A stretch of 64,000 nucleotides of DNA from Sialis fuliginosa (lineage: Eukaryota > Arthropoda > Insecta > Megaloptera > Sialidae): NCBI GenBank assembly GCA_961205875.1, contig OY540813.1, forward strand, positions 1,521,001 through 1,585,000. The letters are read 5' to 3'. Positions within the stretch are counted from its first letter, which is position 1. Each line of letters opens with the position of its first letter. A model generated the notes under the pieces. That model saw nothing but the letters and a program-made list of their open reading frames with translations. It was not told where the DNA came from and made no database searches. A program made the position numbers and the translations under genes. Shown here in pieces: positions 54,763-63,466 of the stretch.

Positions 54763-54954
54763 CTATATTGACTAAAGCAAGCGCCGCAATTTCAGCTTTG
54801 TAAGTATGTAAGTATGAAGTAAGTACTTACTGCAATGCTACAATTCATTCTGGAACAATAAACGCCATTTAGAGATCGCTTAATTCATGTCCATTCACGT
54901 GGCCACCTTAGACCTTGTGTGCAAAAATTATCTATTTTTTATCACAGTACGTAT
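54763..54954. other. No gene recognised
   Basis: Short stretch of mixed composition (GTGGCCACCTTAGACC) without a frame. Confidence 0.4.
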
Positions 54955-55439
54955 TACAGTGCAACCTCGATATAATAAAACTGAAGGGAAGTAGAAAATA
55001 TTCGTTATACCAAGTAATTTGTTACAGTGAAGTTTGTTATAATATAAAGGTTAGGTTGGTCTACAATTCGTTATAACAAGGTAAGAATGTAGCGATGTCT
55101 ATTTTTTTCGTTGTAGGATTCTCGTTTACATAACATACTTAATGATTTCTCGTTTCTTTGCGACGGTTAAGGAACACTTTTTTTGTTTTTCAGCCATTGC
55201 AACTTTAAAACTAGCAACAGTGACAAACAGCAAAAAAACAATAATGATTGTCTTACGAAAAATTTAACGTGTCTGAACCTGTCGAAAAATTCGTTATAAA
55301 GAGGTTGTTGACAAATGTATTCGTAATATAAAGGTATATTTTGCATTAGCTCTTACGGGCAGTTCTAGGGGATTTCGAAAAATTTGTTAAATCGAGGAAC
55401 TCGTTATATTGAGGCTCGTTATATTAAGGTTACACTGTA
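54955..55439. mobile_element. Tigger/pogo-like MITE, TA TSD
   Basis: TA|CAGTGCAACCTCGATATAAT ... GTTATATTAAGGTTACACTG|TA, 481 bp between the TAs. The CAGT...ACCTCGATATAA end is characteristic of pogo/Tigger. Inside, TTCGTTATA occurs repeatedly (about six times), giving subterminal repeats. Non-coding. Confidence 0.8.
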
Positions 55440-55762
55440 TTTATAAAAATAAACCAAATTTTACTCTGAGCGGTTGATAGAGAAAGATATATAAAAAAAT
55501 TAAATTTTCCATAATAAATTATTTTTCAAATCTCTGGGTTTCAGTATATACGCCAAGTCTTGTTGATCGATTTTTAAATTAAATTTATACATTTTTTTGA
55601 AATGCATTTTTACTATCTTCGATATTTATTTATTAAGGGTGAGTATTAGACAAAAAAAAGTTTTAGATATAAGTGGTAAAAAATTTTACCATCTATAATT
55701 TATGTTCTATCAGTTTTTTTCCTTTTCGAGGAAATAATCGATTTAAAAAATTATATTTGAAA
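55440..55762. mobile_element. AT-rich; family K fragment 55660-55760
   Basis: AGTTTTAGATATAAGTGG, CATCTATAATTTATGTTC and CGAGGAAATAATCGATTT resemble family K in reverse orientation. The first part is anonymous. Confidence 0.45.
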
Positions 55763-55910
55763 TCCATACTAATATTATAAATACGAAAATAACTCTGTCT
55801 GTTTTTTACCTATTTACGGCTAAACTGCTGAACCGATCTTAATGAAATTTGGCATGGAGATAGCATGCATCCTGAAAAATGTATTAGATAAAAAAATACA
55901 AATTCCATGT
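55763..55910 (+). mobile_element. Helitron-like family A 5' fragment
   Basis: A|TCCATACTAATATTATAAATACG, TCTGTCTG, GAACCGATCTTAATGAAATTTG and GATAGCATGCATCCTG. Cut by the adjoining Penelope-like segment. Confidence 0.7.
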
Positions 55911-56095
55911 GAACGTTTCGTCACATATTGCAGAGGACATCTTCAGGGCTCTTTTAAACTAAAGTGTCCACTGCAATGTGTGACGAAACGTTGGTCGATA
56001 ACACGACCAAATCGAGGCGGCTTACACCCAGAAACTAAGATAACCGCGGAAGCTTCAAGACGCTATTATAATTCTTTTCAACTCTATGCAATGTA
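55908..56095. mobile_element. Penelope-like relic with inverted hammerhead-like ends
   Basis: Minus strand 55915-55946 reads CTGAAGATGTCCTCTGCAAT, then ATGTGACGAAAC. Plus strand 55974-56005 reads GTGTCCACTGCAATGTGTGACGAAACG with a good GTCCAC/GTG.GAC stem but lacks the CTGAAGA. Downstream GATAACCGCGGAAGCTTCAAG resembles the tail of insect Penelope-like repeats. No reverse transcriptase is present. The frame at 55842-56102 is coincidental. Confidence 0.45.
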
Positions 56096-56102
56096 TATTT
56101 AG

Positions 56103-56629
56103 TCTAAACTAACATATCTCCGCTTGCTAATATGCCGCAGCGCAGAAACGATCCAGCATCCCCCCCCCTCCCCCCCACACCCATCCAAACTGCCCACCCA
56201 ACACACACAAACTCCGAGCTTATATACAATTCAAAAGGAATTATAGTGAAATCGACTTTTGTTTACTGATTGCTTATTTTGATAAATGAAGCATTTTTAT
56301 TTATTATGTTTTGCCAACGTTTATAGTTTTCGAAAATTTAATAATAAACTGTTGAGATGGCTTGCGGCCAACTTCACGTCCGTAATCAAAAGTAATAGAG
56401 ATTTATGCGCAAAGTTATACATTTTTATTATAAGTTTTACGTTTGTGCAAAAGACGATTAGCGAGTCCCCGGAATCGGATTTAAACTTTTGCTTTACATT
56501 GAGTCCAGGTACGTGAAGAGTACAGGGCTGGACTGGCTTAAAAATTCGTGAGATTTTTGACAATTTTATTTTTTTATAACTTTATTTTTATTTTTTGTTA
56601 AAATTAAGTTAGGTAAATAATGCAGATAG
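56103..56629. other. No gene; C-rich tract 56159-56210
   Basis: CCCCCCCCCTCCCCCCCACACCC and then AT-rich DNA. Opposed frames at 56286-56563 mirror each other and show no domain. Confidence 0.45.
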
Positions 56630-56705
56630 ATAATACAGATTTCTGTTATGATAGTCGATAAAACAGGTTTTTAGTTTCGCATTTGAACGCTAGATGTCAC
56701 TAAAC
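56630..56705 (-). mobile_element. Helitron-like family A fragment
   Basis: AATACAGATTTCTGTTATGATAG, GATAAAACAGGTTTTTAG and TTTGAACGCTAGATGTC, 75 bp only. Confidence 0.6.
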
Positions 56706-56889
56706 AAATCTAACCTATCTATTTATCTAATAAATTATTTTGAAATATAAACGAATAAAGTAATTTTTTTTACTAATTAGGATTTTTTAAATATAGTTTA
56801 ATTAATTAAGAAGAAACACGATTAATAACAAATCAACATTTAAATTACCTAACAAAAACGAATCGGAACAAAAAGTACAAATAATTTTT
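56706..56889. other. AT-rich, no gene seen
   Basis: Anonymous AT-rich sequence next to the truncated Helitron. Confidence 0.45.
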
Positions 56890-57528
56890 GTTCTGTTTAA
56901 ATTTAAAAGTTAATTATTGAAAACAAAATAAACAATTGAAGATCAAAAGATAACAGTCCGAATGCCGGTCTGTGATATTTCCCTCTGCCCCGCTATGACG
57001 CGGCACTTCTTCTTTAATTATTAATAATATTTTTACCGTATATAACTTATTTAAAGTTATTTCCTAAACTAAAACACCAAATTGAATGCTGTTAAGGGCA
57101 AATTATATTTACATTAAGTACATATGACGATGAATTCATTTATTTTGATACGAAAAAATGTTTTGCAGGTAATAAGTCCACGTAAACAGAACCCAAAAAA
57201 AATTTTTTTGTAACATAAAAGCAGTCATTGCGGCTTAAATATAAAAGTTAGACATATGGTGTTGTAGACTTTATTGTAGATCTTTTGATTCTACACAATT
57301 CTTTACTACATTATTTTTTTCAATATTTAACAGTTTAGGCGGCGTATTGCAAAAGAGCGCGCTGGCGGCAAACTTTTTTCCGACTTGATTTACTATTATC
57401 GTCACTGCTTATCCCTTATGTACCTAACATAACAAAATATATCCTATAACCTGACCGGATACTAACAGACAGACAGACAGACAGGCAGAAAGACATTGAG
57501 CTTTATATACATATATTATAAATATAGA
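56890..57528 (-). mobile_element. Helitron family B, 3'-truncated copy
   Basis: On the minus strand it starts A|TCTATATTTATAATATATG, TATATAAAGCTCAATGTC, then the (TCTG)n tract, GGTCAGGTTATAGG and GTTCTGTTTACGTGGAC. It ends near AATAATTAACTTTTAAATT, before the 3' hairpin and CTAG seen in 36340-37043. Non-coding. Confidence 0.8.
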
Positions 57529-58081
57529 TTTTATCTAATTTAAAAGAGCATTTAATTGGTTAATAATATCGTACAATAGAATTTATAATATTAATTTGTA
57601 TTTACCCCTTTCTTCTTTTTTTTAGTATGATTACTTTTTGGGTACCGCTGTGCTAACATAACATGTAAGTACATACAAATAACACTAAAAGTGTCTATAT
57701 AAGTTTAAAAGCAGATTTGCATGTCATTATATAACTCAAACACTCTTAACCCGGCGCTGACGTATGTAGCTGTAGTGTCTATGAATATTTGATACCAACA
57801 CCAGAACCACTCCAAACTTGACTCTGTATAGGTATGTATTTACTATTTGCAAATGCATTAAACACATAATGTTTATAATTGTTTTAACTTCGTTAACTAT
57901 TTTTTGTTTTTGTTAAAATCTGCCAAAATCATGTTTTTTTAAGATTAAAAATTGATTTATTATAAAAATTCGAATCATTTGAATTTTTAGATTGAATATT
58001 GATTCAACTCAATATTTTAATTTTTATATATTTTTTTATTATTAACTTTAAAAAATTACATTTTTTTTTTACTTTCTTTTA
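57529..58081. other. AT-rich, no gene seen
   Basis: Contains CTTAACCCGGCGCTGACG near 57755 in otherwise AT-rich sequence. No frame. Confidence 0.45.
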
Positions 58082-58237
58082 TTTACGTGTTTTTTTTTTA
58101 ATTCACAGATATGTTCTTTGCCCAAGTTTCATTATATATTTTGTTACATTAGGTACATAAGGGATAAGCAGGGACAATAATAGTAAATCAAGTCGGAAAA
58201 AAGTTTGCCGCCAGCGTGCTCTTTTACAATACGCCGT
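58082..58237 (+). mobile_element. Helitron family B internal fragment
   Basis: TTTACGTGTTTTTTTTTTAATTC, GATATGTTCTTTGCCC, TACATTAGGTACATAAGGG and TTTACAATACGCCG match the 5' third of family B without its terminus. GTCGGAAAAAAGTTTGCCGC is closer to the 57370 copy than to 36540. Confidence 0.7.
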
Positions 58238-58607
58238 TCGTTTTTACGAAAAAATGAATAGAACATAAATTATAGATATTGATATTACCTACATTTTTTA
58301 ACTTGACCATTTTTCTCTATTTCGCACTGTTTCAGAGTAAATCGAAAAATTCAAAAATCGACGAAAGTAAACATCCGGTTCCGGTTGAAAGATCGTTTTC
58401 AAAAATAGGACGTTTTCTTCTCAGAAAAAAATTAATCTTAAATATAAAATTTCTTCCTTCTACGATTTGTCGTATTTGTCTTTCAGCGCTTACAGACCGA
58501 GAGACAGACAGACACACAGACATTATGGCGAAAATAGTCAGAATGGATTAAGGGAAGATCAAAATGGATTATTCCATCAAAATCCGCATTTCGAAAAAAA
58601 TCGGTTA
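58238..58607 (+). mobile_element. Family K element, interrupted by Tigger
   Basis: GAACATAAATTATAGATATTG, CATTTTTTAACTTGACC, CAGACCGAGAGACAGACAGAC and ATTATGGCGAAAATAGTC, running to CGAAAAAAATCGGT|TA where the Tigger begins. Opposed frames at 58279-58551 are within the repeat. Confidence 0.55.
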
Positions 58608-59143
58608 CAGTAAAAGCTCTTTATTCGCGGGGTATATGTTCCATAAATATGCCGCGAATACAGAAACCGTGAATACGGAATGGTAATTTATATGGGATTA
58701 TAGGGGATACGTTCCTAGGTGACAAAATAAATAAACAAATACAATATAAAAAAATCAATTTAATTGAAGTTTTTGACCATATTGATTAATTATTATCTTC
58801 AGGCTTAGGCAATGGTTTAAAGAATTTTGTAATTTTTTCTTGCTTGGCAGTTTTTAAAAGCTCCTTCAATTCAGACTGATATTCAGCAGTGGCATTAGCA
58901 ATTTGCCTCTTAAAAATAAGACTTCGTTCGATAGACGGATCAATTTTCATAAAGAAATCGCAAAGCTCATTTGCCATTCTTAAACCTTCACTAAGATTTT
59001 TCAAATTAAATGTCACGTTTCCTGATTAGATCCGCAAATAAAGAAATCTTTAGCCGCGAATATAGGAATTGGGTCGTATTTTTTTAATCCGCGAATAGTG
59101 AAAACGCTAATGAAGGAAGCGCGAATAAGGAGATTTTACTGTA
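58606..59143 (-). mobile_element. Internally deleted Tigger/pogo element
   Basis: TA at 58606-58607 and 59142-59143 flank a 534 bp element. The TIRs read CAGTAAAAGCTCTTTATTCG at the left and, inverted, CAGTAAAATCTCCTTATTCG at the right. The interior keeps only the end of the transposase (next entry), so most of a 2-3 kb parent element has been lost. Ends with TTCGCGG/CCGCGAATA repeats are typical of Tigger. Confidence 0.85.
58786..59016 (-). pseudogene. Tigger/jerky-type transposase C-terminus
   Basis: A 76-codon open frame starting at a GTG, with a stop 18 bases upstream. It reads LSEGLRMANELCDFFMKIDP, then RSLIFKRQIANATAEYQ and KQEKITKFFKPLPKPEDNN. This matches the C-terminal tail of pogo/Tigger/jerky-like DDE transposases, where a helical segment is followed by a K.KI..FFK motif just before the stop (a PCNA-interaction-like box in this family). 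The CENP-B-type helix-turn-helix domains and the DDE catalytic core are absent. The reading frame is intact despite the deletion, so the loss is fairly recent or the tail has had little time to decay. It cannot be an active transposase. Confidence 0.75.
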
Positions 59144-59627
59144 CATGGTATAAGAAATTAAAAAAAGGTATCAGCAGTTGAATAATTTTCTTAAAATAAC
59201 CCCTGTAAATACTTATCTATCAACACTCAATTTCCTCGTTTTCATGAACTTGAACAGTCAAATGCACAATTTTAAATGACGTTAAAATTATCAATAACAA
59301 CAAAAAACTTATGCACATATAAAATAGGGTAGTTATTGTGACGTAACTAATAGAAAACGGGCTTGATGTTGATTAGAATATTTCATTAAATTGTCACACT
59401 GTATGCAAACATTACCGGAAATTAAAACACAGATGGCAGCACTTGCAATGTCCGTATACAACAACTCACCATCACCGCCTAATTCGGAAATGGAACTTTG
59501 TTGTGTCTGTCTGTCTGTCTGTAACTATTGATGGTTCTGCTACAGGTTCGTCCGTTATGACGTACGAAGTAATTGTTTCGATAAATATGAAATAACCAAC
59601 TCGAACTGAATTGGGTATTTGACAGAA
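59144..59627. other. No gene; GTCT tract near 59505
   Basis: (TGTC)n at 59500-59522. The remainder is anonymous AT-rich sequence. Confidence 0.45.
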
Positions 59628-59817
59628 TCCATACTAATATTATAAATGCGAAAGTGTGTCTCTCTGTTTGTTACCTTTTCACGGCTAAACCGCTGAACCG
59701 ATCTAGATGAAATTTGGCAGGGAGATAGCTTGCATCCTGAGGAAGGACATAGGCTACTTTGTTTTATAACGAAAAATTTATTAGATAAAAAATTCACTAC
59801 CTGTTTTATCGACTAAC
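59628..59817 (+). mobile_element. Helitron-like family A, best 5' half
   Basis: A|TCCATACTAATATTATAAATG, GAAAGTGTGTCTCTCTG, TTACCTTTTCACGGC, TAAACCGCTGAACCGATC and GATAGCTTGCATCCTGAGG. 3' half missing after ACCTGTTTTATCGACTAAC. Confidence 0.8.
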
Positions 59818-60529
59818 TTAAACTAACCTTCTTCTTCTTCATGGGTTTTATGTCTTACAGCTCAGTCCTGCCTTAGACAAGGACAGATAAAGAACAAATA
59901 ACACATTACCTAACATTGTTACTAAATCGCTCCACGAGTCATTGGCGTATCATTCAGATTTTAAAATAAATTGTTTTGAATTATAAAATGAATTAATAAT
60001 CAATGTTGTATATTGTCTTTAAAAGTATTTCAGTGATAATTGATTAACAGAGAAATGTCTATTTGGAACTATCATCTCTCATACATACTAAATTCAATTG
60101 TATATTTGCATATTATAAATTTTCAACTGACGCCTCAGATAATATGCATGGAAACGACAAAAGTGGCATTTAAGAGAAGATGGCCGCCGTAAAATTTCGT
60201 TAACAGTACAGACAGACAGACGTGGTGCTTATAAATACTATGTATAGATATCTAAGGTCCAAAATATTCTCAATATAACATTTTTTTCGAGGAGTCCACT
60301 TTAACCCCAAAATACACAAACAAAGTATTATAAAATTAACTAAAAAAATTTTTTTTGTATAATTTAAGATGTAAATAAAAACATATAAAAAGACTGAAAA
60401 TATTATATTTTATTTTGTCACGAAAAAAAAATCCTGAAAAAGGTTTCAATTTTAAGCGTCACACCGCAGTATAAGATATAAATAACTACTATTTTTTGGG
60501 ATTGGAGTGCTTTTTTTTGTTTATGTTTT
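59818..60529. other. No gene recognised
   Basis: CTTCTTCTTCTTCATGGG, TTACAGCTCAGTCCTGCC near 59830 resembles repeat text also seen weakly near 30165-30190. The rest is AT-rich. Confidence 0.4.
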
Positions 60530-60910
60530 TTTCAGTAATTGGCACTGTATTATATATAACACAAAAGTAATTAAATAAAGTATCGTAAAATTATTAACAA
60601 TATAAAGCAGTTGCTATGATAATATAATAATTAATAAATAGATTACACTAATAATTAATTTAAATGTCCACCATTTTGACATCCATTGGCCGATTGTCAC
60701 AAAATTAAGCCGTTTATAAATTATGATTAATAATTCTAATTAAGTATATTTAATTAAACAAGAATCCAACACTGGGATATTGTCCAAGACCTTATATACA
60801 ATACTTCACAATATTCATAGATTAAAATAGTAATTCTAATTAAATATATTTAATAAGACAAGAATCCAACACTGGGATATTGTCCAAGACTGGTGCCAGT
60901 ACATTATATA
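60530..60910 (-). mobile_element. MITE family D with duplicated end
   Basis: GTTTATGTTTTTTTCAG, GTCCACCATTTTGACATCC and GGCCGATTGTCAC, then the terminal block AATCCAACACTGGGATATTG, TCCAAGAC occurs twice (about 60760 and 60865). The second has GACTGGTGCCAGTACAT. Confidence 0.7.
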
Positions 60911-61191
60911 CAATATTCACAGATTAAAAAAATACAATAAAGTAACAATAAGCTATATTATAGTAAAATCGTGAGCGGCACGTCATTTACAATGTAACAA
61001 AATAGATAACAAAATTGAATTTGTTTACGAATCCAGGGGTAAACATTTCACAGTATGGTTCGGTGACACGGGGTAGTTTGACAGCACGTCGCGTTGCGTT
61101 TTAGTCAAGAGGGTGGGGGTCGATGGGGGTGAGTAGGAAACATTCAGTCAGGGGTGTGTGAAAATCAAATATCGAAAATTTAAATTTAACA
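60911..61191. other. No gene recognised
   Basis: GGTTCGGTGACACGGGGTAG, CACGTCGCGTTGCGTTTTAG near 61055-61110 is GC-richer; no exon signal. Confidence 0.4.
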
Positions 61192-61400
61192 TTTTTATTC
61201 TGACTGTACTAACTTCAAAACGTAAAGAAAAGTTATTTTCCGCATAGCGGCTGTGCGTGTGTCTGTATGTCTGGATGTAGAATTTTTTTTCGTTCACGAT
61301 AACAACTGTAAAAGTGCACCCATCTGAATTATTTTGGGGGAAAATGTTTGTATCAGTGAGTACTCCAGACCTATTGATTTTGGTGCTTTTTTTTCATCTA
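61192..61400 (+). mobile_element. Family H element fragment
   Basis: TTCTGACTGTACTAACTTC, CGTTCACGATAACAACTG, CATCTGAATTATTTTGGGG and GTGAGTACTCCAGACCTATTG, as at 38940-39125. The frame at 61314-61502 starts inside it. Confidence 0.7.
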
Positions 61401-61724
61401 AAAAATGAACGTTGCGAGTATTATCTCACTAATTTTGATAAAATTTGGTACATTTGCAGTTCAATTGAATCTAAGGGACATTTATTATTTGTACGTGCCT
61501 AAACAGCCATTAAAGGGGTGAAAAACACACTTAAAATTTGAATTTTAAATACTAATTAATATGTCATTAATCCATGGTGGAAAGATTACAAGGTGAGCTC
61601 GATAAACAAATGACATCTACTATTGTGACGTCACGTGAAGTACTTTATGTGTCAGATGGAAAATTCGTGTATTGTTGTTGTGTAGAATTCGCTTTGATAT
61701 ATGGTGAAAAGTATATAATATAGA
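61401..61724 (+). promoter_or_regulatory. Upstream region of THAP relic
   Basis: AT-rich, with TGACGTCACGTGAAG at 61627-61641 (CRE and E-box-like overlap) about 90 bp before the ATG at 61725. It could be the remains of a promoter or 5' UTR of the THAP sequence. No TATA or initiator was assigned. Confidence 0.3.
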
Positions 61725-62273
61725 ATGCCGGGTGTTTATTGTGCAGTGGAAAATTATAAAACTTCAAGTTATCTTAATAAGAAAAAGGATTCTGAACATA
61801 TTAAGTTTTTGTTAATTCCCAAAAATAGAGAAGTGCGTGAATTGTGGTTGAAAGCATGCGGGACTAAAAATATCAATAAGGTACTGTCACCAGTCTTAGA
61901 TCATACCCTAGTGCTGGATTCTTGTTTAATTAAATGTACTAAATTAGAAATGTTTGTTGATATTTGATTACATACTGTCATTATTGAATCATAATCTATA
62001 AACACTTGACTGTAAAACAGCTTAATTTGATGACAATCGGCTAATTTAAAGTAATTATTAGTGTAATCTATTTATTAATTATTATATTATCATAGCATCT
62101 GCTTTACTTGCTATTAAAGCGTCCAAGACTTGTGCCAATACCTTATAAAGTCAAGCAGAGTTTGCTCGCTGAATTTTACTGACAAAGATTGGCGACTCAA
62201 ATATATTATTTTGAAATAATCCTGTCATCAAGAGGTTACTTAATCCAAATGCTTTGCTTTCAATAAAATTTTT
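61725..62273 (+). pseudogene. THAP zinc-finger relic, split by MITE
   Basis: From an ATG at 61725 the frame reads MPGVYCAVENYKTSS, then KFLLIPKNREVRELWLKACG, the first half of a THAP (C2CH) DNA-binding domain. A family D MITE (61879-62143, TA duplicated) then interrupts it. The second half resumes at 62148 as SSRVCSLNFTDKDWRLKYII. After one more frameshift it reads VIKRLLNPNALLSIK, matching the C..H and the L.P.A.P region that close THAP domains. Damage: the second zinc Cys is Tyr (NYK), the zinc His is Asn (SLNF), the halves are out of frame even without the MITE, and a stop follows LKYIILK. The domain is therefore dead. The source could be a host THAP gene or a THAP-carrying transposon. Confidence 0.7.
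61877..62145 (+). mobile_element. MITE family D inside THAP relic
   Basis: TA|AGGTACTGTCACCAGTC ... GACTTGTGCCAATACCT|TA, 265 bp, about half the length of the full copy at 23799-24318 (the middle is deleted). It supplies the last residues of the open frame that began at 61725. Confidence 0.85.
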
Positions 62274-62537
62274 AGATTTAGAAAAAGGTTTTTTTTAAAT
62301 TAATTTAAATAGTTTAAGTTAAGCATACGCTATGATTTCTTAAAAGTCAATGTAATAACATTGACATACCTGAAAAAGCTAAGCAATCATTTTTTAGATG
62401 CAGATTATATTTTAGATTACGTAAATTAAATAAGTAGCTAATGTATCATAAATCTCAAAAAAGAAAATTTATTAAAACTATAACATAAAAACAACACTTG
62501 TTCTTTTCATTTATATAAACGATTATCATTTTATTTT
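62274..62537. other. AT-rich spacer
   Basis: No frame. ACATTGACATACCTGAAAAAG and nearby text show no known repeat. Confidence 0.4.
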
Positions 62538-62695
62538 TCAGTTTGCACTGACAATTATGGTTACTTCATTAGTATCTAGTATAGGTTCTTCCTCTGGAGT
62601 TTTTATTTCAAATTTAGATTCTTCTAAGCGGTTTCTATTACGTCTTCATTTGCTTCTTTTAAATCTACATCGATTTATAATATTTTAATTAAAAC
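62538..62695 (-). pseudogene. Acidic coding-like relic, unidentified
   Basis: Minus frames read DVDLKEANEDVIE, then after a one-base shift NRLEESKFEIKTPEEEPILD, TNEVTIIVSAN and a stop at 62538. An acidic Glu-rich composition in such AT-rich DNA, with two blocks joined by one frameshift and a natural stop, looks like the eroded C-terminus of a protein rather than chance. No family is recognised. On the plus strand the same DNA has a TTATTTTTCAG acceptor-like edge and an open frame of hydrophobic residues, which is probably the shadow. It may be related to the neighbouring THAP relic or be an independent insertion. Confidence 0.35.
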
Positions 62696-63110
62696 TAGAA
62701 CATAAAATACCGGTATGGAGAACCATACATGACTTCCATGTTCTATAATATCTTTTTAAATAATTTTTAATATAAGAAAAATTTAATAGGAATTTGTCAG
62801 ATATAAAACTCACCTTTGTATTAAAAATATTAGTCCTATAATGCCCTAATGTTAAAAATATAATACATATTCGTAGAATAACTAATTTGACACTTTAATT
62901 TAGTTGCATTTGTTTCCAAGGCAACATGAATTCTGCAATTTCGATGACGTCACAACATTCAAGGTCAGAGCTGTCAATCTTACCTTGTATATTTGTATCA
63001 TGTCATTAATCTATGTTTCCATGGAAACAAATGCAACTAAATTCAAATTGTCAAATTAGTTGTTCTACGAATGTATATTATGTTTTTGACATTAGGACAT
63101 TAGAAAACTA
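62696..63110. mobile_element. Family E fold-back element
   Basis: Left arm TAATGTTAAAAATATAATAC, ATTCGTAGAATAACTAATTTG and TAGTTGCATTTGTTTCC (62847-62920) is mirrored at 63013-63105. The outer left part (CGGTATGGAGAACCATACATG) is shared with 15293-15400. The loop holds GATGACGTCACAACATTC. The frame at 63013-63219 is spurious. Confidence 0.75.
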
Positions 63111-63266
63111 TTATTTATATACAAATGGCAATAACAGCTGTAACCGTCGTAAGTATATATGTTTTTTTATGTATTACGATATATGTATATACATAGTAAC
63201 AGGTTATATAATTTATTAATATAATATATATATAATTTAATATTAATAATATAATAGTAGTGACGT
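63111..63266. other. AT-rich TA-rich tract
   Basis: Low-complexity TATATA/TAATAT sequence around 63175-63260. Confidence 0.6.
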
Positions 63267-63466
63267 TAAATATAAATAAGAACAAACTTGTTTGTTTAAA
63301 CGACAAAATTAATTAAGAAGAGGAAAACGCAAGCTTTCGATTCACAGAATCATCGTCAGGCTATTAATAAAGATTTAAATTTGAGAACGATGTCGTTATC
63401 TCAATAATATTCATGTGACTAATAAATATAAATTTTGACGTTTAAACAAACAAGTTTGTTCTTATT
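63267..63466. mobile_element. MITE, AAGAACAAACTTG ends
   Basis: TIRs of about 26 bp: TAAGAACAAACTTGTTTG, TTTAAACG at the left and the exact inverse at the right (63441-63464). About 198 bp. The interior carries a hammerhead-like string on the minus strand. Confidence 0.75.
63333..63360 (-). ncRNA. Hammerhead-like motif in a MITE
   Basis: Minus: CTGACGA, T, GATTC-TGT-GAATC, GAAA, GC. The core strings and a perfect 5 bp stem II are present, again with one extra base before the stem as at 52228. Stems I and III are not clearly formed, so activity is doubtful. Confidence 0.3.

Noticed and set aside
55842..56102. 86-residue plus frame
   Set aside because: Begins in a Helitron family A core and crosses the Penelope-like relic.
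58279..58551. 90-residue plus frame ending TDRETDRHTDIM
   Set aside because: Made of family K repeat with a CAGA microsatellite; similar text at 17720 and 45350.
61725..61967. An intact 80-residue gene from the ATG
   Set aside because: The last third is translated MITE DNA and the THAP finger lacks two zinc ligands, so it is called as a broken relic.
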